Source: Gordonia hirsuta DSM 44140 = NBRC 16056 (GTDB lineage Bacteria; Actinomycetota; Actinomycetes; Mycobacteriales; Mycobacteriaceae). From it: DNA of 64,000 nucleotides. Position 1 is the first letter of the stretch; each line of letters opens with the position of its first letter. Made by a program: the position numbers and the translations under genes. Below the pieces are notes generated by a model. That model saw only the letters and a list, made by a program, of their open reading frames with translations. It searched no databases and was not told the origin of the DNA. Positions 35,641 to 45,716 of the stretch are shown here, piece after piece. The DNA lies in contig NZ_BANT01000002.1 in the NCBI RefSeq assembly GCF_000333015.1, positions 124,001-188,000 on the forward strand. Direction: 5' to 3'.

Positions 35641-36554
35641 TGATCTCCCTGCGTCAGCACGCCATCTCGCTGATCGCCGTCTTCCTGGCCCTGGCGCTGG
35701 GTCTGTTCCTGGGGGCCGGTTTCATCGGCGATGGACTCAACCGGTTGACCGGGGCCGACCGTGACCGGTTGGGCACGGTCACCGACGAACGCGATGCGCT
35801 GGCCCGGCAGGTCAACACCGACTCCGGCTTCATCGAGGGGGTCACCGGGCGGCTGGTCTCGGGCCGACTCGACCGCACCTCGGTCCTGGTGGTGACCGCA
35901 CCTACTGCGGCGGAGTCGGATGTGGAAGCGGTCAAGGGGCTGCTCAACGACGCCGGAGCCGACTTCTCCGGGCAACTGGATCTCACGACGGCGCTCGTGC
36001 GCGATGAGAATTCCACCAAACTGGCCTCGATCGTGGCTCAATCGGTGCCCGACGGGCAGCAACTGCGGGCCGACTTCACCGATTCGGGATCGCGACTGGG
36101 CGACCTGCTGGGTGCGACCCTGCTGGTGCGGGAGAACGCCGGGCCGGTGGCTGCGGCCCAGCGCGACACCGTACTGCAGACGCTGCGCGCGGGTGGCTTC
36201 CTCAACTACGCCGACGGAGCGATCAAGCCTGCCGACCTGGTCGTGGTGATGACCGGCGGCGCGATGCCCTCCGATGCGGGCGCCCAGGGACAGTTGATCG
36301 GTCGTCTGGCCGCCGCGATGGCTCAGCGCGGCCGGGGCGGTGTGCTGGCCGGCCGCGAGGGCAGCGCCGAGGGCGGCGCGCCCATCGCCGTGGTGCGTGC
36401 TGATCCGGCACTGGGGCGGTCGCTGTCGACCGTCGACGACGTCGGTGAGCAGGCCGGTCGTCTCACGGTGGTGCTCGCCGCGGCTGCCGAGAAGGACGGC
36501 CGGTCCGGTGCCTACGGCAGCGGTCCCGGAGCGTCGTCGATCACGGTGCCCTAG
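35640..36554 (+). CDS. SteB/MctB-like envelope protein (Rv1698 family)
   Basis: A 304-residue protein starting [20 protein letters not shown]: one N-terminal membrane anchor, then a helical region ([18 protein letters not shown]) and an extracytoplasmic domain. The M. tuberculosis counterpart Rv1698 was described as MctB, a copper-related outer-membrane channel, while the corynebacterial counterpart is SteB, partner of SteA in cell separation. Both names rest on published work from memory and the sequence alone does not decide. ATG overlaps the steA stop by 1 nt, supporting joint function with SteA. Confidence 0.88.
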   Translation: MISLRQHAISLIAVFLALALGLFLGAGFIGDGLNRLTGADRDRLGTVTDERDALARQVNTDSGFIEGVTGRLVSGRLDRTSVLVVTAPTAAESDVEAVKGLLNDAGADFSGQLDLTTALVRDENSTKLASIVAQSVPDGQQLRADFTDSGSRLGDLLGATLLVRENAGPVAAAQRDTVLQTLRAGGFLNYADGAIKPADLVVVMTGGAMPSDAGAQGQLIGRLAAAMAQRGRGGVLAGREGSAEGGAPIAVVRADPALGRSLSTVDDVGEQAGRLTVVLAAAAEKDGRSGAYGSGPGASSITVP

Positions 36555-36560
36555 ATGCGC

Positions 36561-36566
36561 TAGGCT
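36561..36566 (+). promoter_or_regulatory. Candidate -10 of pyrG
   Basis: TAGGCT lies 38 nt before the pyrG TTG, just after the steB stop. The leader of about 30 nt contains GGGAG at 36592-36596. No long C-rich attenuator of the Bacillus pyrG type is apparent. Confidence 0.5.
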
Positions 36567-36604
36567 GGAGTCCCGTAGGTATCAAGCCGACGGGAGCAAT
36601 AGTT

Positions 36605-38353
36605 TTGCGATCACTGCGCCATGGGGAACCGGACACCAAGCATATTTTCGTCACAGGCGGTGTCGCGTCGTCCCTGGGCAAAGGCTTGACCGCCTCGAGC
36701 CTCGGGCAACTGCTCACTGCACGCGGTCTGCGCGTCACCATGCAGAAGGTCGACCCCTATCTGAACGTCGACCCGGGCACGATGAATCCGTTCCAGCACG
36801 GTGAGGTCTTCGTCACCGAGGACGGCGCCGAAACCGATCTGGACATCGGCCACTACGAGCGGTTCCTGGACCGTGATCTGGGCGCCTCGGCGAACGTCAC
36901 GACCGGGCAGGTGTACTCGACGGTCATCGCCAAGGAACGTCGCGGCGAGTACCTCGGTGACACGGTGCAGGTGATCCCGCACATCACCGACGAACTCAAG
37001 AACCGCATGATGGCGATGCACGATCCCGACGCCGACGGCCTCTCGCCGGATGTGGTGATCACCGAGATCGGCGGCACCGTCGGCGATATCGAATCGCAAC
37101 CGTTCCTCGAGGCCGCCCGGCAGATCCGGCACGACCTGGGCCGCGACAACGTGTTCTTCCTGCATGTCTCGCTGGTGCCCTACCTGGCGCCCTCGGGCGA
37201 GCTCAAGACCAAGCCGACCCAGCATTCGGTGGCGGCACTGCGCAGTATCGGTATTCAGCCGGACGCACTGATCCTGCGGTGTGACCGCCCGGTGCCCGAT
37301 GCGCTGAAGAACAAGATCGCGCTGATGTGTGACGTCGACGTCGACGGCTGCATCTCGACTCCGGACGCGCCGTCGATCTACGACATCCCCAAGGTGCTGC
37401 ACCGCGAACAGCTCGACGCCTACGTCGTGCGCCAGCTCGGACTGCCGTTCCGGGACGTGGACTGGACCGTCTGGGGTGATCTGCTCGACCGCGTGCATTC
37501 GCCCCGCGAGACCGTCACCGTGGCGATCGTCGGCAAGTACATCGATCTGCCCGACGCCTACCTGTCGGTGACCGAGGCGATCCGTGCTGGCGGATTCGCG
37601 CACTATGCGCGCACCGAGATCGTCTGGGTTCCGTCCGACGACTGCGCCACGCCCGAGGGCGCCGACGCAGCGTTGCGGAACGTCGACGCCATCATGATCC
37701 CCGGTGGTTTCGGGATCCGCGGCATCGAAGGCAAGCTCGGTGCGATCAGCTACGCCCGCGAACGCGGGATTCCGCTGCTCGGGCTGTGCCTGGGGCTGCA
37801 GTGCGTGGTGATCGAGGCCGCCCGTTCGGTGGGCCTGGCCGAGGCCAGCTCGAGTGAATTCGATCCGGACACCCCGCATCCGGTCATCGCCACGATGGCC
37901 GACCAGCAGGCGGCGGTGGCCGGTGACGCCGACCTGGGCGGCAGCATGCGGCTGGGTTCGTATCCGGCCACGCTGACCGCGGGCAGCCAGGTCGCCCGTG
38001 CCTACGGCACCACCGAGGTGACCGAACGGCACCGGCACCGCTATGAGGTGAACAACTCCTACCGCGACAAGATCGCCGAATCGGGTCTGGTGTTCTCCGG
38101 AACCTCTCCGGACGGAACGCTGGTCGAGTTCGTCGAATACCCGCGGGACGTGCATCCGTTCCTGGTGGCGACACAGGCGCATCCGGAGCTCAAGAGTCGT
38201 CCCACACGACCGCACCCGCTGTTCGCGGCCTTCATCGAGGCTGCCGTGCGATACAAGGCGGCAGAACGGCTTCCGGTCGAACTCGACGGCTACGACCCGA
38301 CCGACATCACCCGAGACGAGGCGGCGCCGGTCGCCGAATCGGCGGCAGAGTAG
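36605..38353 (+). CDS. pyrG: CTP synthase
   Basis: PyrG aminates UTP to CTP using glutamine. The 582-residue enzyme has a synthetase domain with the P-loop region [20 protein letters not shown] and [20 protein letters not shown], and a glutamine amidotransferase domain with the nucleophile cysteine in [12 protein letters not shown]. The His-Glu pair is in [11 protein letters not shown]. It starts with a TTG at 36605, 8 nt after GGGAG; no ATG/GTG in frame lies before the conserved GGVASS. It is followed by the Nudix and xerD genes, as in M. tuberculosis. Confidence 0.95.
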   Translation: MRSLRHGEPDTKHIFVTGGVASSLGKGLTASSLGQLLTARGLRVTMQKVDPYLNVDPGTMNPFQHGEVFVTEDGAETDLDIGHYERFLDRDLGASANVTTGQVYSTVIAKERRGEYLGDTVQVIPHITDELKNRMMAMHDPDADGLSPDVVITEIGGTVGDIESQPFLEAARQIRHDLGRDNVFFLHVSLVPYLAPSGELKTKPTQHSVAALRSIGIQPDALILRCDRPVPDALKNKIALMCDVDVDGCISTPDAPSIYDIPKVLHREQLDAYVVRQLGLPFRDVDWTVWGDLLDRVHSPRETVTVAIVGKYIDLPDAYLSVTEAIRAGGFAHYARTEIVWVPSDDCATPEGADAALRNVDAIMIPGGFGIRGIEGKLGAISYARERGIPLLGLCLGLQCVVIEAARSVGLAEASSSEFDPDTPHPVIATMADQQAAVAGDADLGGSMRLGSYPATLTAGSQVARAYGTTEVTERHRHRYEVNNSYRDKIAESGLVFSGTSPDGTLVEFVEYPRDVHPFLVATQAHPELKSRPTRPHPLFAAFIEAAVRYKAAERLPVELDGYDPTDITRDEAAPVAESAAE

Positions 38354-38383
38354 CAGCGGCGACCGCAGGATCGAGCACACGTC

Positions 38384-39052
38384 GTGAGCCGCCGACACGA
38401 GTTCGCCGTCACCGATTCGGAGACGGTGTACTCCGGTGCCATCCTGGCGCTACGTAAAGATCAGGTGCTGATGCCCGACGGGCGGACCGCGACGCGCGAG
38501 GTGGTCGCCAAACACGGGGCGGTGGTGATCGCCGCTCGCGATGCCGACGGCCGGATCGCCTTGGTCCTGCAGTACCGGCATCCGGTCGGGCGGCGGCTGC
38601 TCGAACTGCCGGCCGGGCTGCTCGACGGCGGCCCGGACGAGTCGCCGCTGCAGGCCGCGCAACGTGAGCTGGCAGAAGAAGCCGGGCTGGCGGCCCGGCG
38701 CTGGAGCACGCTGGTGGATCTGGTGTCCTCGGCCGGCTTCTGCGATGAGGCCACCCGCGTTTTCTTGGCCGAAGATCTGTGGCCGGTCGACACCGGTGTC
38801 CAGGTGCACGAGGAAGCCGATATGACGGTGCACTGGATGACACTGGACGAGGCGGTCGCGGCGACGTTGAGCGGTCAGATCGTGAACGCCTCGGCAGTCG
38901 CTGGAATCCTTGCGCTGGCAGCCGCCGAACGCACGGGTGCGCAGTTGCGGCCGACGGATGCCCCGTGGACCGATCGGCCGTCATCGTTCGGCGCCCGGTC
39001 GGCGCCGGAGCAGGATGCGCCGAGCGCGGCAGAACCCCCGGAACAGGATTAG
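38384..39052 (+). CDS. Nudix hydrolase, ADP-ribose pyrophosphatase type
   Basis: A 222-residue Nudix enzyme with the box centred on [20 protein letters not shown], preceded by [11 protein letters not shown], the pattern of ADP-ribose pyrophosphatases that release AMP and ribose 5-phosphate. The N-terminal beta-sheet domain ([19 protein letters not shown]) supports dimer formation. M. tuberculosis Rv1700, in the same place, was characterised as such an enzyme. An extra C-terminal tail of about 35 Pro/Ala/Glu-rich residues is present. GTG at 38384 starts it, 30 bp after pyrG; xerD begins 8 bp after its stop. Confidence 0.9.
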   Translation: MSRRHEFAVTDSETVYSGAILALRKDQVLMPDGRTATREVVAKHGAVVIAARDADGRIALVLQYRHPVGRRLLELPAGLLDGGPDESPLQAAQRELAEEAGLAARRWSTLVDLVSSAGFCDEATRVFLAEDLWPVDTGVQVHEEADMTVHWMTLDEAVAATLSGQIVNASAVAGILALAAAERTGAQLRPTDAPWTDRPSSFGARSAPEQDAPSAAEPPEQD

Positions 39053-39060
39053 GTGCGACG

Positions 39061-39987
39061 GTGACGGGGTCGGCGATCGATGAGGTGGTGCAGCGCTACC
39101 TGGACCACTTGACCGTGGAGAAGGGTGCTGCGGTCAACACCGTCTCGTCGTATCGGCGCGATCTGGTCCGCTACAGCCGGTTTCTGGCGCAGGCGGGCCG
39201 ATCGACGCTGACCGCGGTCACCGAGTCCGATGTGCGCGAATTCCTGGTCGCCCTGCGACGAGGAGACCGGGACGGTGGCGTCGCGCCGCTGGCTGACTCG
39301 TCGGTGGCACGAACACTGGTGGCGGCGCGAGGTTTCCACAAGTTCGCCGCCGCCGAGGGGATCGTGCCCGAAGACGTCGCACACACGGTGCGGCCCCCGA
39401 AACCGGCGCGACGACTACCCAAAGCCCTGGCGATCGACGAGGTGGAGGCCATCCTGGAGGCGGCCGGAGCCCCCGACCATCCCCGCGCATTGCGTGACCG
39501 CGCCATGCTGGAGTTGCTCTACAGTTGCGGGGCCCGGATCTCCGAGGTCACCGCACTGGATGTCGACGATATCGACACCGAGCACCGAGCCGTGATCTTG
39601 CGCGGCAAGGGTGGCAAAGAGCGGGTGGTGCCGGTCGGGCGCCCGGCGATCGCCGCACTGGAGGCATACCTGGTGCGGGGCAGGCCGACGCTGGCCAAGA
39701 GGGCGAACCCGGCCCTGTTTCTCAATGTGCGCGGTGGCCGATTGTCCCGGCAGAGTGCCTGGCAGGTGCTGGCCGAGGCCGCCGAGCGTGCCGGGGTGAA
39801 CAAAGACGTGTCCCCGCACACGCTGCGACACAGCTTCGCCACGCATCTGCTCGACGGTGGTGCCGATGTGCGCGTGGTTCAGGAGTTGCTCGGACACTCG
39901 TCGGTGACCACGACGCAGGTCTACACCTTGGTCACGGTCAACACCATGCGGGAGGTCTACGCGACCGCGCATCCGCGTGCGCGATAA
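39061..39987 (+). CDS. xerD: Tyrosine recombinase XerD
   Basis: XerD resolves chromosome dimers at dif with XerC. The 308-residue product has an N-terminal SAM-like core-binding domain (residues 1-100) and a catalytic domain with the first Arg in [15 protein letters not shown], the HxxR box in [19 protein letters not shown], the second His in [10 protein letters not shown] and the nucleophile Tyr in [12 protein letters not shown] at 39061 was selected from length and homology; earlier in-frame starts belong to a shadow frame within the Nudix gene. Conserved position after pyrG and Nudix argues for the chromosomal recombinase rather than a phage integrase. Confidence 0.95.
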   Translation: MTGSAIDEVVQRYLDHLTVEKGAAVNTVSSYRRDLVRYSRFLAQAGRSTLTAVTESDVREFLVALRRGDRDGGVAPLADSSVARTLVAARGFHKFAAAEGIVPEDVAHTVRPPKPARRLPKALAIDEVEAILEAAGAPDHPRALRDRAMLELLYSCGARISEVTALDVDDIDTEHRAVILRGKGGKERVVPVGRPAIAALEAYLVRGRPTLAKRANPALFLNVRGGRLSRQSAWQVLAEAAERAGVNKDVSPHTLRHSFATHLLDGGADVRVVQELLGHSSVTTTQVYTLVTVNTMREVYATAHPRAR

Positions 39988-39994
39988 CCGCGCC

Positions 39995-41425
39995 TCATTG
40001 CCTCCACGTGTAGCCCTCGCCGGACGGCAAGAGCTGGCAGGTGACCAGCGCGTCGGTGTTCTGCACTCGCGCCCGAGCCCCCGGCTCGAAGCAGGGTTCG
40101 TTCCACTGAACGGTGGGATTTGATTGGTGGGTGAGGTCTCGCCATGTCCCGGTCATTCCGCTGCAATGGAGCGTTGCGTCAGGGGATTGGCCGTCAGTGC
40201 TCGGATCGCATGGCATGCCTTCGACCGGTCCGGGGACGATCTGTTCCTGGGTCATCGTCACTTCCGTCGTGGTCTCGGCGGCCGTGGTCGGGGTGGATGG
40301 GGTCAGGGAACTCGTGCTGGTTGTCGTGGGCGTCGTCGTTGACACTGGCGGTGGGGTGGCGCTCTCGGAGCCGCCGCGGGTCAGGAGGAATCCTGCGGCG
40401 ATTGCGGCCAGTGCGATCACCGCCAGCGAGGTCCAGAGGGCTGCCATCGCACCGCGCGAGCTGCCCGGCGGGGTGCCGCCCGAACGGTCCGTGGCCACGG
40501 CCTTCCCGACCATGGTGGGCGCGTACGCGGTGCGCTTGGGTATTCGCGCCGGAATCGCCGACATCGTCTGGGCGCAGGTCGGATCGGCTATCTCGCTCCC
40601 GGTGGCCTCCGCCAGTGCGGCAACGAAGTGGCCGCACGATTGGTACCGGTCGTCGGGGTTCTTCGCCAGGACCATCGCGAATACCGGGTTCAGCGCCTCC
40701 GGAAGCTCGGGTGCGACATCGCTGATTGACGGTGCGTCCTGGTTCAGATGCGCGGAGATGAGTGAGGTCATCGTCTTCCCGGCGAACGGAGGCTGTCCGG
40801 TCAGCAGGTGAAAGGCTGTGCAGCCGAGCGAATAGACGTCGGATCGGTTGTCGACGTCGTGGCCTTCGATGGCCTCCGGACTCACGTACTGGAGAGTTCC
40901 AACGGTCATACCCGTCGAAGTCAGTGTCGTTGACTCGCCTGCGGCCTTGGCGATCCCGAAGTCGGCGAGTTTGACGGCTTCGATCTGGCCGTCGTCAATG
41001 GCGAGCAGGATGTTCGCGGGTTTCACATCGCGATGGGTGATCTGCTGTTTCCGCCAGGCGTAATCGAGAGCCGAGCCGGCGCAGCTGATCAGCTTCTGCG
41101 TCAGATCGATCGGCAGCCGGCCACGCGTAGTCAGTAACTCGTCGGCATCGGTACCGGCGATGTACTCCATCGTGATCCACAGCCGACCGTCGTACTCGCC
41201 ACGGTCGTACAGGGTGACGATGTTCGGATGGGAGAGCAGTGCGAGGAGGTCGGCCTCGCGCTGGAAGCGAGCCTTGAACTCGTTGTTCCGAGAGACCCCG
41301 GCATCGATCAGCTTCAGTGCGTCCTGGCGGGGCAGCCGAGGATGCTGCACGAGAAAGACCTGGCCCATTCCGCCGGCGCCCAGTTGTCGCAGCACTCGGT
41401 AGCCGGAGATTTCGGTGATGTCCAC
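39995..41425 (-). CDS. Transmembrane Ser/Thr protein kinase with small Cys-rich exterior domain
   Basis: A 476-residue Hanks-type kinase. The glycine loop is LGAGGMGQVF, the catalytic lysine QDALKLID, the HRD motif HRDVKPANILL near residue 133, and DFGIAK near 155, with SPEAIEGH as the APE box. One membrane span (about 328-350, LAVIALAAIAAGFLL) follows a cytoplasmic linker. Outside is a Thr/Ser/Pro-rich stalk and a domain of about 75 residues with four cysteines and several Trp. No PASTA or RCC1 repeats. The start is GTG at 41425, aligning with kinases that begin near GYRVLRQLG; a longer N-terminus to 41533 looks spurious. It converges with xerD, 7 bp apart, and has no match at this place in M. 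tuberculosis. Confidence 0.92.
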   Translation of the reverse strand: MDITEISGYRVLRQLGAGGMGQVFLVQHPRLPRQDALKLIDAGVSRNNEFKARFQREADLLALLSHPNIVTLYDRGEYDGRLWITMEYIAGTDADELLTTRGRLPIDLTQKLISCAGSALDYAWRKQQITHRDVKPANILLAIDDGQIEAVKLADFGIAKAAGESTTLTSTGMTVGTLQYVSPEAIEGHDVDNRSDVYSLGCTAFHLLTGQPPFAGKTMTSLISAHLNQDAPSISDVAPELPEALNPVFAMVLAKNPDDRYQSCGHFVAALAEATGSEIADPTCAQTMSAIPARIPKRTAYAPTMVGKAVATDRSGGTPPGSSRGAMAALWTSLAVIALAAIAAGFLLTRGGSESATPPPVSTTTPTTTSTSSLTPSTPTTAAETTTEVTMTQEQIVPGPVEGMPCDPSTDGQSPDATLHCSGMTGTWRDLTHQSNPTVQWNEPCFEPGARARVQNTDALVTCQLLPSGEGYTWRQ

Positions 41426-41641
41426 ACAGAGAGTGTGGCAGTCGGGGCCGACAATGCCGGGCGCGGCTACTCGTGGGGTGGTTCTGCGGCCACAAGTCAC
41501 TGTCGCTGAGGCGGGAATGATCGATGCTGCCACCGCTGCCCATCAGCACGCGCATCAATGGTGCTTCATCGCCGATTCGGTGAACTTTCCGGTCCGGATC
41601 GAACCCGTCGTCGACTCGCACTAGCTTTGAGCCGGTACGTC

Positions 41642-41664
41642 CCTGACTCCGGACCGGAGTCAGG
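41642..41664. repeat. Perfect 11-bp inverted repeat at the end of the DUF222/HNH gene
   Basis: CCTGACTCCGG (41642-41652) and CCGGAGTCAGG (41654-41664) form a perfect dyad with a 1-bp centre that includes the gene's stop codon. It could be a terminator stem without a T-run or a protein-binding dyad. Confidence 0.6.
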
Positions 41665-43432
41665 CGGCGACGCCGGTGTCGGCGGAGCAGCCCGGTGGGC
41701 CGGGGCCGTGTGATGGGGGACCGGCGGCCCCGTTCCCTGTGTCGTCTTGGAGGAAGGCCAGGCCCATCCGGGCTTCGAGTTGTTTCTCGGTGCCGGAACG
41801 AGTGTCGGGAGGGGCATGAGTGCGCTGGTCGGCATCGAACTCAGGGTGATGCAGGGGGTTGAGCTGCCAGGGGGCGGTGCTCCCGGCAGGTCGCCAGACC
41901 ATGCGGCCGGCATTCGGACCGGCGTTGAGCAGGTCGGTCTCCCACTGCCCGGGATTCGGCCCGACCCAGCGGTTATGGCCGCCGCAGGTGGCGCCGATGG
42001 CATCGATGTCGGTGCGCCCACCCTTCGCCCAGTCGGGACTGTGATGCGCTTCGGTCCGGCTGAACGGAACATCGCAGCCCGGGGCGGTGCAGCCGCCGTC
42101 GCGAGCCAGCAGCATCAGGCGTTGGGCCTTATTGGCGAAACGATGCTTCTTTCCCTTCCCCAGGTACAGCGCTTGGCGCGTGTGGTGGCGAAACACCGCA
42201 AGGTAAGGCGTGGCCTGGGCTGCCAGTTCGATCAGGTCGGCCACCGGAATCAGGGTTCCGGTGGCGGTCAGCCCCATACCGGCCTTCTCGGCGAGTTCTT
42301 TGTCGGTGATCGATATGACGATCTCGGCCGGGATACGGTCGGGCCGGCCCAGGCCGCGGTTAGCGATGATGAAATCGAGCATCGCCTCGAAGGCGTCATG
42401 GTTGCGTTGTCCAGGGCTGCGGTCATCACGCTGCCGGGCATTGTCGAGCCGGTCCTCATCGACGTCGGGCCCGTCTGAGGTTCGCGATCCGTCCGGCGCA
42501 TCTGCTGGATGAGGTGAGTCGGGATCGTCGGGATTGTTCATGCCGGGGGCGGCCCAGTGTTGGAGGATCAGTTCCAGTTTCGCCCGGGCCCGAGGTGTCA
42601 GGTCACCGCGTAGCCGACTCATCAACTGCTCGTTCTGACCGAACAGGTGCAGGTCTCGTTGCCGCTGGCGGTCCCGGGGTTCGGTGTAGGCCCCGTCGGG
42701 GTCGATCAGTGCCAGCAGCCGGGCGCCCGCCTTGGCCAGGTGCGCCGGCGACAGGTTGCGCGCATGGGCGGCCAGATCAGCTTCGATCTGGCCGCGATCT
42801 TTGGGGGAGACCGCGTCGGGAACCTTCTTCATGATCGCGGCGATGACAGCGGTGTGTGCGGCACTGACCTCGCCGTCGCTCACTCCGGCCGCGGTGGCAG
42901 CCAACCGTGGATCCAGCGGTTGCCCCGACAGGCTGGTTCGGCCGATCAGTTGCTTGGCTAACGCGATCCGGCGCTTGCTTTCGTGCGGGCCGAGGCGATG
43001 ACCTGAGGACATGTAGGTGTGCATGTTCAGGTAGCCGGCCTGCCGGTGAATCGACCGTTCCTCGGCCTCGTGATGCAGCGCTGCCGACAGCCGATCCATC
43101 CGGCGTCGAATCCGTTCGGAGACTTCGACAGAGCGGGCCACTGCTGCAGCGGGTGCGGGAGCCAGTGGAGTATGGCCGAGTTTGGCGGCGGCGGCATCCA
43201 TCAGCTGCCACAACGCCAACGGTGACTCGGGTAGTTCGATACCGTGCGCGGCCAGGAGTTGCTCTTCGGTCAGTGGCGCCGCGCCTGGTTCGCCGACGGG
43301 GATGAACTCCCCGGGCTCTGACGACTCTGTGGACTTCGACCAGGGCTCCTGGTTACTCAGATCGACCGCACCTCGTCCCGGATCGACAGGCCAGACTCGC
43401 CCGACGGTCGGCAACTCCCGTTCTTCACTCAC
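41660..43432 (-). CDS. DUF222 domain HNH endonuclease-like protein (REP13E12 type)
   Basis: A 590-residue protein of the DUF222 plus HNH nuclease family, which is present in many copies in mycobacteria and gordoniae (13E12 repeat proteins). The DUF222 part covers about residues 60-330 (RMDRLSAALHHEAEERSIHR, LTPRARAKLELILQHW). The HNH site is near 450-495, with GCTAPGCDVPFSRTEAHH and TCGGHNRWVG supplying Cys, His and Asn residues. The biological role of the family is unsettled. The GTG at 43432 was chosen because AAGGAGG lies 8 nt upstream; the GTG at 43441 overlaps that site. M. tuberculosis has a 13E12-type gene (Rv1702c) beside xerD too. Here no flanking direct repeats were seen by eye. Confidence 0.9.
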   Translation of the reverse strand: MSEERELPTVGRVWPVDPGRGAVDLSNQEPWSKSTESSEPGEFIPVGEPGAAPLTEEQLLAAHGIELPESPLALWQLMDAAAAKLGHTPLAPAPAAAVARSVEVSERIRRRMDRLSAALHHEAEERSIHRQAGYLNMHTYMSSGHRLGPHESKRRIALAKQLIGRTSLSGQPLDPRLAATAAGVSDGEVSAAHTAVIAAIMKKVPDAVSPKDRGQIEADLAAHARNLSPAHLAKAGARLLALIDPDGAYTEPRDRQRQRDLHLFGQNEQLMSRLRGDLTPRARAKLELILQHWAAPGMNNPDDPDSPHPADAPDGSRTSDGPDVDEDRLDNARQRDDRSPGQRNHDAFEAMLDFIIANRGLGRPDRIPAEIVISITDKELAEKAGMGLTATGTLIPVADLIELAAQATPYLAVFRHHTRQALYLGKGKKHRFANKAQRLMLLARDGGCTAPGCDVPFSRTEAHHSPDWAKGGRTDIDAIGATCGGHNRWVGPNPGQWETDLLNAGPNAGRMVWRPAGSTAPWQLNPLHHPEFDADQRTHAPPDTRSGTEKQLEARMGLAFLQDDTGNGAAGPPSHGPGPPGCSADTGVAA

Positions 43433-43441
43433 GTGCTTCAC

Positions 43442-44024
43442 CTCCTTTGCGCCGATTCGATTCCTTCAGTGTTCTCGTCACTGACGATATCGTGACCCTC
43501 CGACAATTCCTCTCCTGGAAAGATCGGTATATCGTCACCGTCCGGCCGGAAATTCATCACCCTCAGAATAGCGGCACCCTCTGACAGAACCGGCCGTCGT
43601 CCGCACGCTTCGAGTATGCGGAATCGGCATCGTTGAAAGCCCGACGGCAACCGGCTGTGACAAGGTGCGCATCAACGCTGACTGTCAGGTCGAGGGTTAG
43701 AACAGGCTGCAACGATATCGCCTTGCCGGAATGCATGGTCGACCGTCGACGCGGTGTAATCATTCAGCGCGATTGCGGCCGCGCCTGCGGTGCCGAAGTC
43801 GCACTGGCGGCGGAATCGAAGGATCGCAGCAAGGCCGACGGCGCGTGCATGGAATCAGAATCTCGCGGACAGAGACCAATGACAGTGCTGAAGGCCCGTG
43901 AATGGCGCGGAGATCGGGTTCTCGAACACGCGATACTTCCATCTGCACGAAAGTTCAGCGGGAACGGGAGAGCAGGGGCAGGATGGGGGCGATTCCGCCA
44001 CCCGTACGTCGACTGGAGCCAGCC
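43442..44024. other. 583-bp region without a convincing gene
   Basis: This spacer between the divergent DUF222/HNH gene and the acyl-CoA synthetase has more AT than its surroundings. Open frames inside it are short, overlap one another and lack family features. It must hold the promoters of both flanking genes, but I could not choose a -10 with confidence. It may be a scar of lost genes, since M. tuberculosis has several genes between Rv1702c and Rv1708. Confidence 0.5.
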
Positions 44025-45599
44025 GTGTCATCGTCCGATCTTGTTCTCTCCGCTCCCCAGGGCAGCCTCTACCGGACGCTGGTCGAACGCGTGGAGATCA
44101 GTGGAGAGGCGGTCTACCTGATCGACGGTGACCGCAGCGTGACGTACTCCGACCTGCTCGCACGGGTCGACCGGGTCGCAGCAGGGTTGACCCAGCGCGG
44201 GATCGGTCCGGGCGACCGGGTCGCGATCGCACTGCATAACCGCACCGAATGGATCGAAGCATTTCTGGCGACAGCCCGGATCGGCGCGATTCTGGTGACC
44301 CTGAATGTGCGATATCGCGAGACGGAACTGCTGTTCATGCTGGCCGACTCCGGATCGTCGATGCTGATCAGTGAAGCGCGCATGGGCGACTTCGACTTCG
44401 TCGCGCTGCACGAATCGATTCGCGACCAGTTGCCGGATCTGACGTCTCTGGTCTACGTCGACCCGCCGACCGGCACCGAACTGGACTCGTTCGAAGACCT
44501 GGCCGCGGCAGACCCCGGGCAGAGCGCCGCGACCGCAGGAGAACTCGATCCGGGCTCGCCCGCCCTGATCCTCTACACCTCGGGCACCACCGGAACCCCC
44601 AAAGGTGCTGTGCTCACACACCGCAGCCTCCTCGCATCGGCGGCCGGACAGGTCGAACGCACCCAGGTCGGTCCGGAAGACAAGGCCATCGCCGCACTGC
44701 CGTTCAACCATGTCGGCGGCGTCACCTGCACCCTGCTGGCGATGCTGCTCGGCGGCGGCCAGGTGCTGCTGATGCCGGCCTTTTCGCCGGCGCAGGCGGC
44801 CGAGCTGCTGCGGCACCACGGTGTCACCGTGCTCACCGGTGTACCGATGATGATGCGACTGATGCTGGCCGAACTCGCGCCCGGCGAGAAGCTCGGTGTG
44901 CGCCTGGCCATTGCCGGTGGCTCCAACGTCGAGCCGGCACTGTTCCGTGCGATCCTCGAAGCTGCACCGCAGGCCCGCCTGATGAATCTGTACGGGCTGT
45001 CGGAGAGCTCGGGTGCGGCGGTGATGTCGGGTTGGAACGACGACGAGGAGACCCTCCTGACCACCCTGGGTACGGCGCTCGAGGGTGTCGAGGCGCGCGT
45101 GGTGGACCCCGATGGGAACGTCGTCGACGCCGGAGTGGACGGGGAGCTGCAGCTGCGCGGAGATCTGATCGCCGACGGCTACTGGGATCGGCCCGAGGCG
45201 ACCGCGCAGACTTTCGTCGACGGCTGGCTGGCCACCGGGGACATGGTCGTCAGGTCACCGGACGGCCACCTGACCCTGCGCGGCCGCAGCAAGGAGATGT
45301 ACATCCAGGGCGGCTACAACGTGTATCCGGCCGAAGTCGAGAACGTCCTGGTGGAGCATCCGACGGTCGCCGCGGCCGCCGGTGTGGGCAAGCCCGATCC
45401 GGTGCGCGGCGAGGTCGGCTACTACTTCGTCATCTCGGCTCCGGGAACGACCGCCGAGCCGGACGAACTGATCGACTACTGCCGCCAGCGATTGGCGAAC
45501 TACAAGGTGCCCGTCTTCCTCGAGATCGTCGACGAGCTGCCGACCACGCCGGCCGGCAAGATCCGCAAAGCCGATTTGCAGGAGCGCGTGCGGGACTGA
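44025..45599 (+). CDS. AMP-forming acyl-CoA synthetase
   Basis: A 524-residue fatty-acid or aryl-acid CoA ligase with all core motifs intact: A3 LILYTSGTTGTPKGAVLTH, A5 LMNLYGLSESSG, A7 WLATGDMV, A8 GRSKEMYIQGGYNVYPAEVE and the catalytic lysine in TTPAGKIRKADL. The chain length of the substrate cannot be read from the sequence. GTG at 44025 is preferred because GGAG sits 7 nt upstream; an in-frame ATG at 43983 would add 14 residues without homology. It is followed by parA after 117 bp and lies in the section that varies between relatives, so it is not necessarily functionally tied to chromosome segregation. Confidence 0.92.
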   Translation: MSSSDLVLSAPQGSLYRTLVERVEISGEAVYLIDGDRSVTYSDLLARVDRVAAGLTQRGIGPGDRVAIALHNRTEWIEAFLATARIGAILVTLNVRYRETELLFMLADSGSSMLISEARMGDFDFVALHESIRDQLPDLTSLVYVDPPTGTELDSFEDLAAADPGQSAATAGELDPGSPALILYTSGTTGTPKGAVLTHRSLLASAAGQVERTQVGPEDKAIAALPFNHVGGVTCTLLAMLLGGGQVLLMPAFSPAQAAELLRHHGVTVLTGVPMMMRLMLAELAPGEKLGVRLAIAGGSNVEPALFRAILEAAPQARLMNLYGLSESSGAAVMSGWNDDEETLLTTLGTALEGVEARVVDPDGNVVDAGVDGELQLRGDLIADGYWDRPEATAQTFVDGWLATGDMVVRSPDGHLTLRGRSKEMYIQGGYNVYPAEVENVLVEHPTVAAAAGVGKPDPVRGEVGYYFVISAPGTTAEPDELIDYCRQRLANYKVPVFLEIVDELPTTPAGKIRKADLQERVRD

Positions 45600-45640
45600 G
45601 GTGGTGCGCCTGATCGGGGCCCGGCGATCACGACTATCGT

Positions 45641-45646
45641 TAGGGT
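45641..45646 (+). promoter_or_regulatory. Candidate -10 of parA
   Basis: TAGGGT lies 70 nt before the GTG of parA, in the gap after the acyl-CoA synthetase. A GGGGAGGAG ribosome site is at 45698-45706. Confidence 0.4.
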
Positions 45647-45716
45647 GATTCACGAAGCGGACTGCAGCACGTCCACAGTCGTAGGCGGTCGGCCGCCGGG
45701 GAGGAGCAGCGGACAG

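Noticed and set aside
39061-39987. Phage integrase rather than chromosomal XerD
   Set aside because: Length, motifs and the conserved position after pyrG and the Nudix gene fit XerD, and no attachment repeats flank it.
41660-43432. Insertion sequence transposase
   Set aside because: The protein has DUF222 and HNH motifs, not a DDE or other transposase core, and no terminal inverted repeats or target duplications were seen.
43438-43650. A 70-residue minus-strand gene upstream of the DUF222/HNH gene
   Set aside because: It overlaps the ribosome site and start of that gene and shows no family features.
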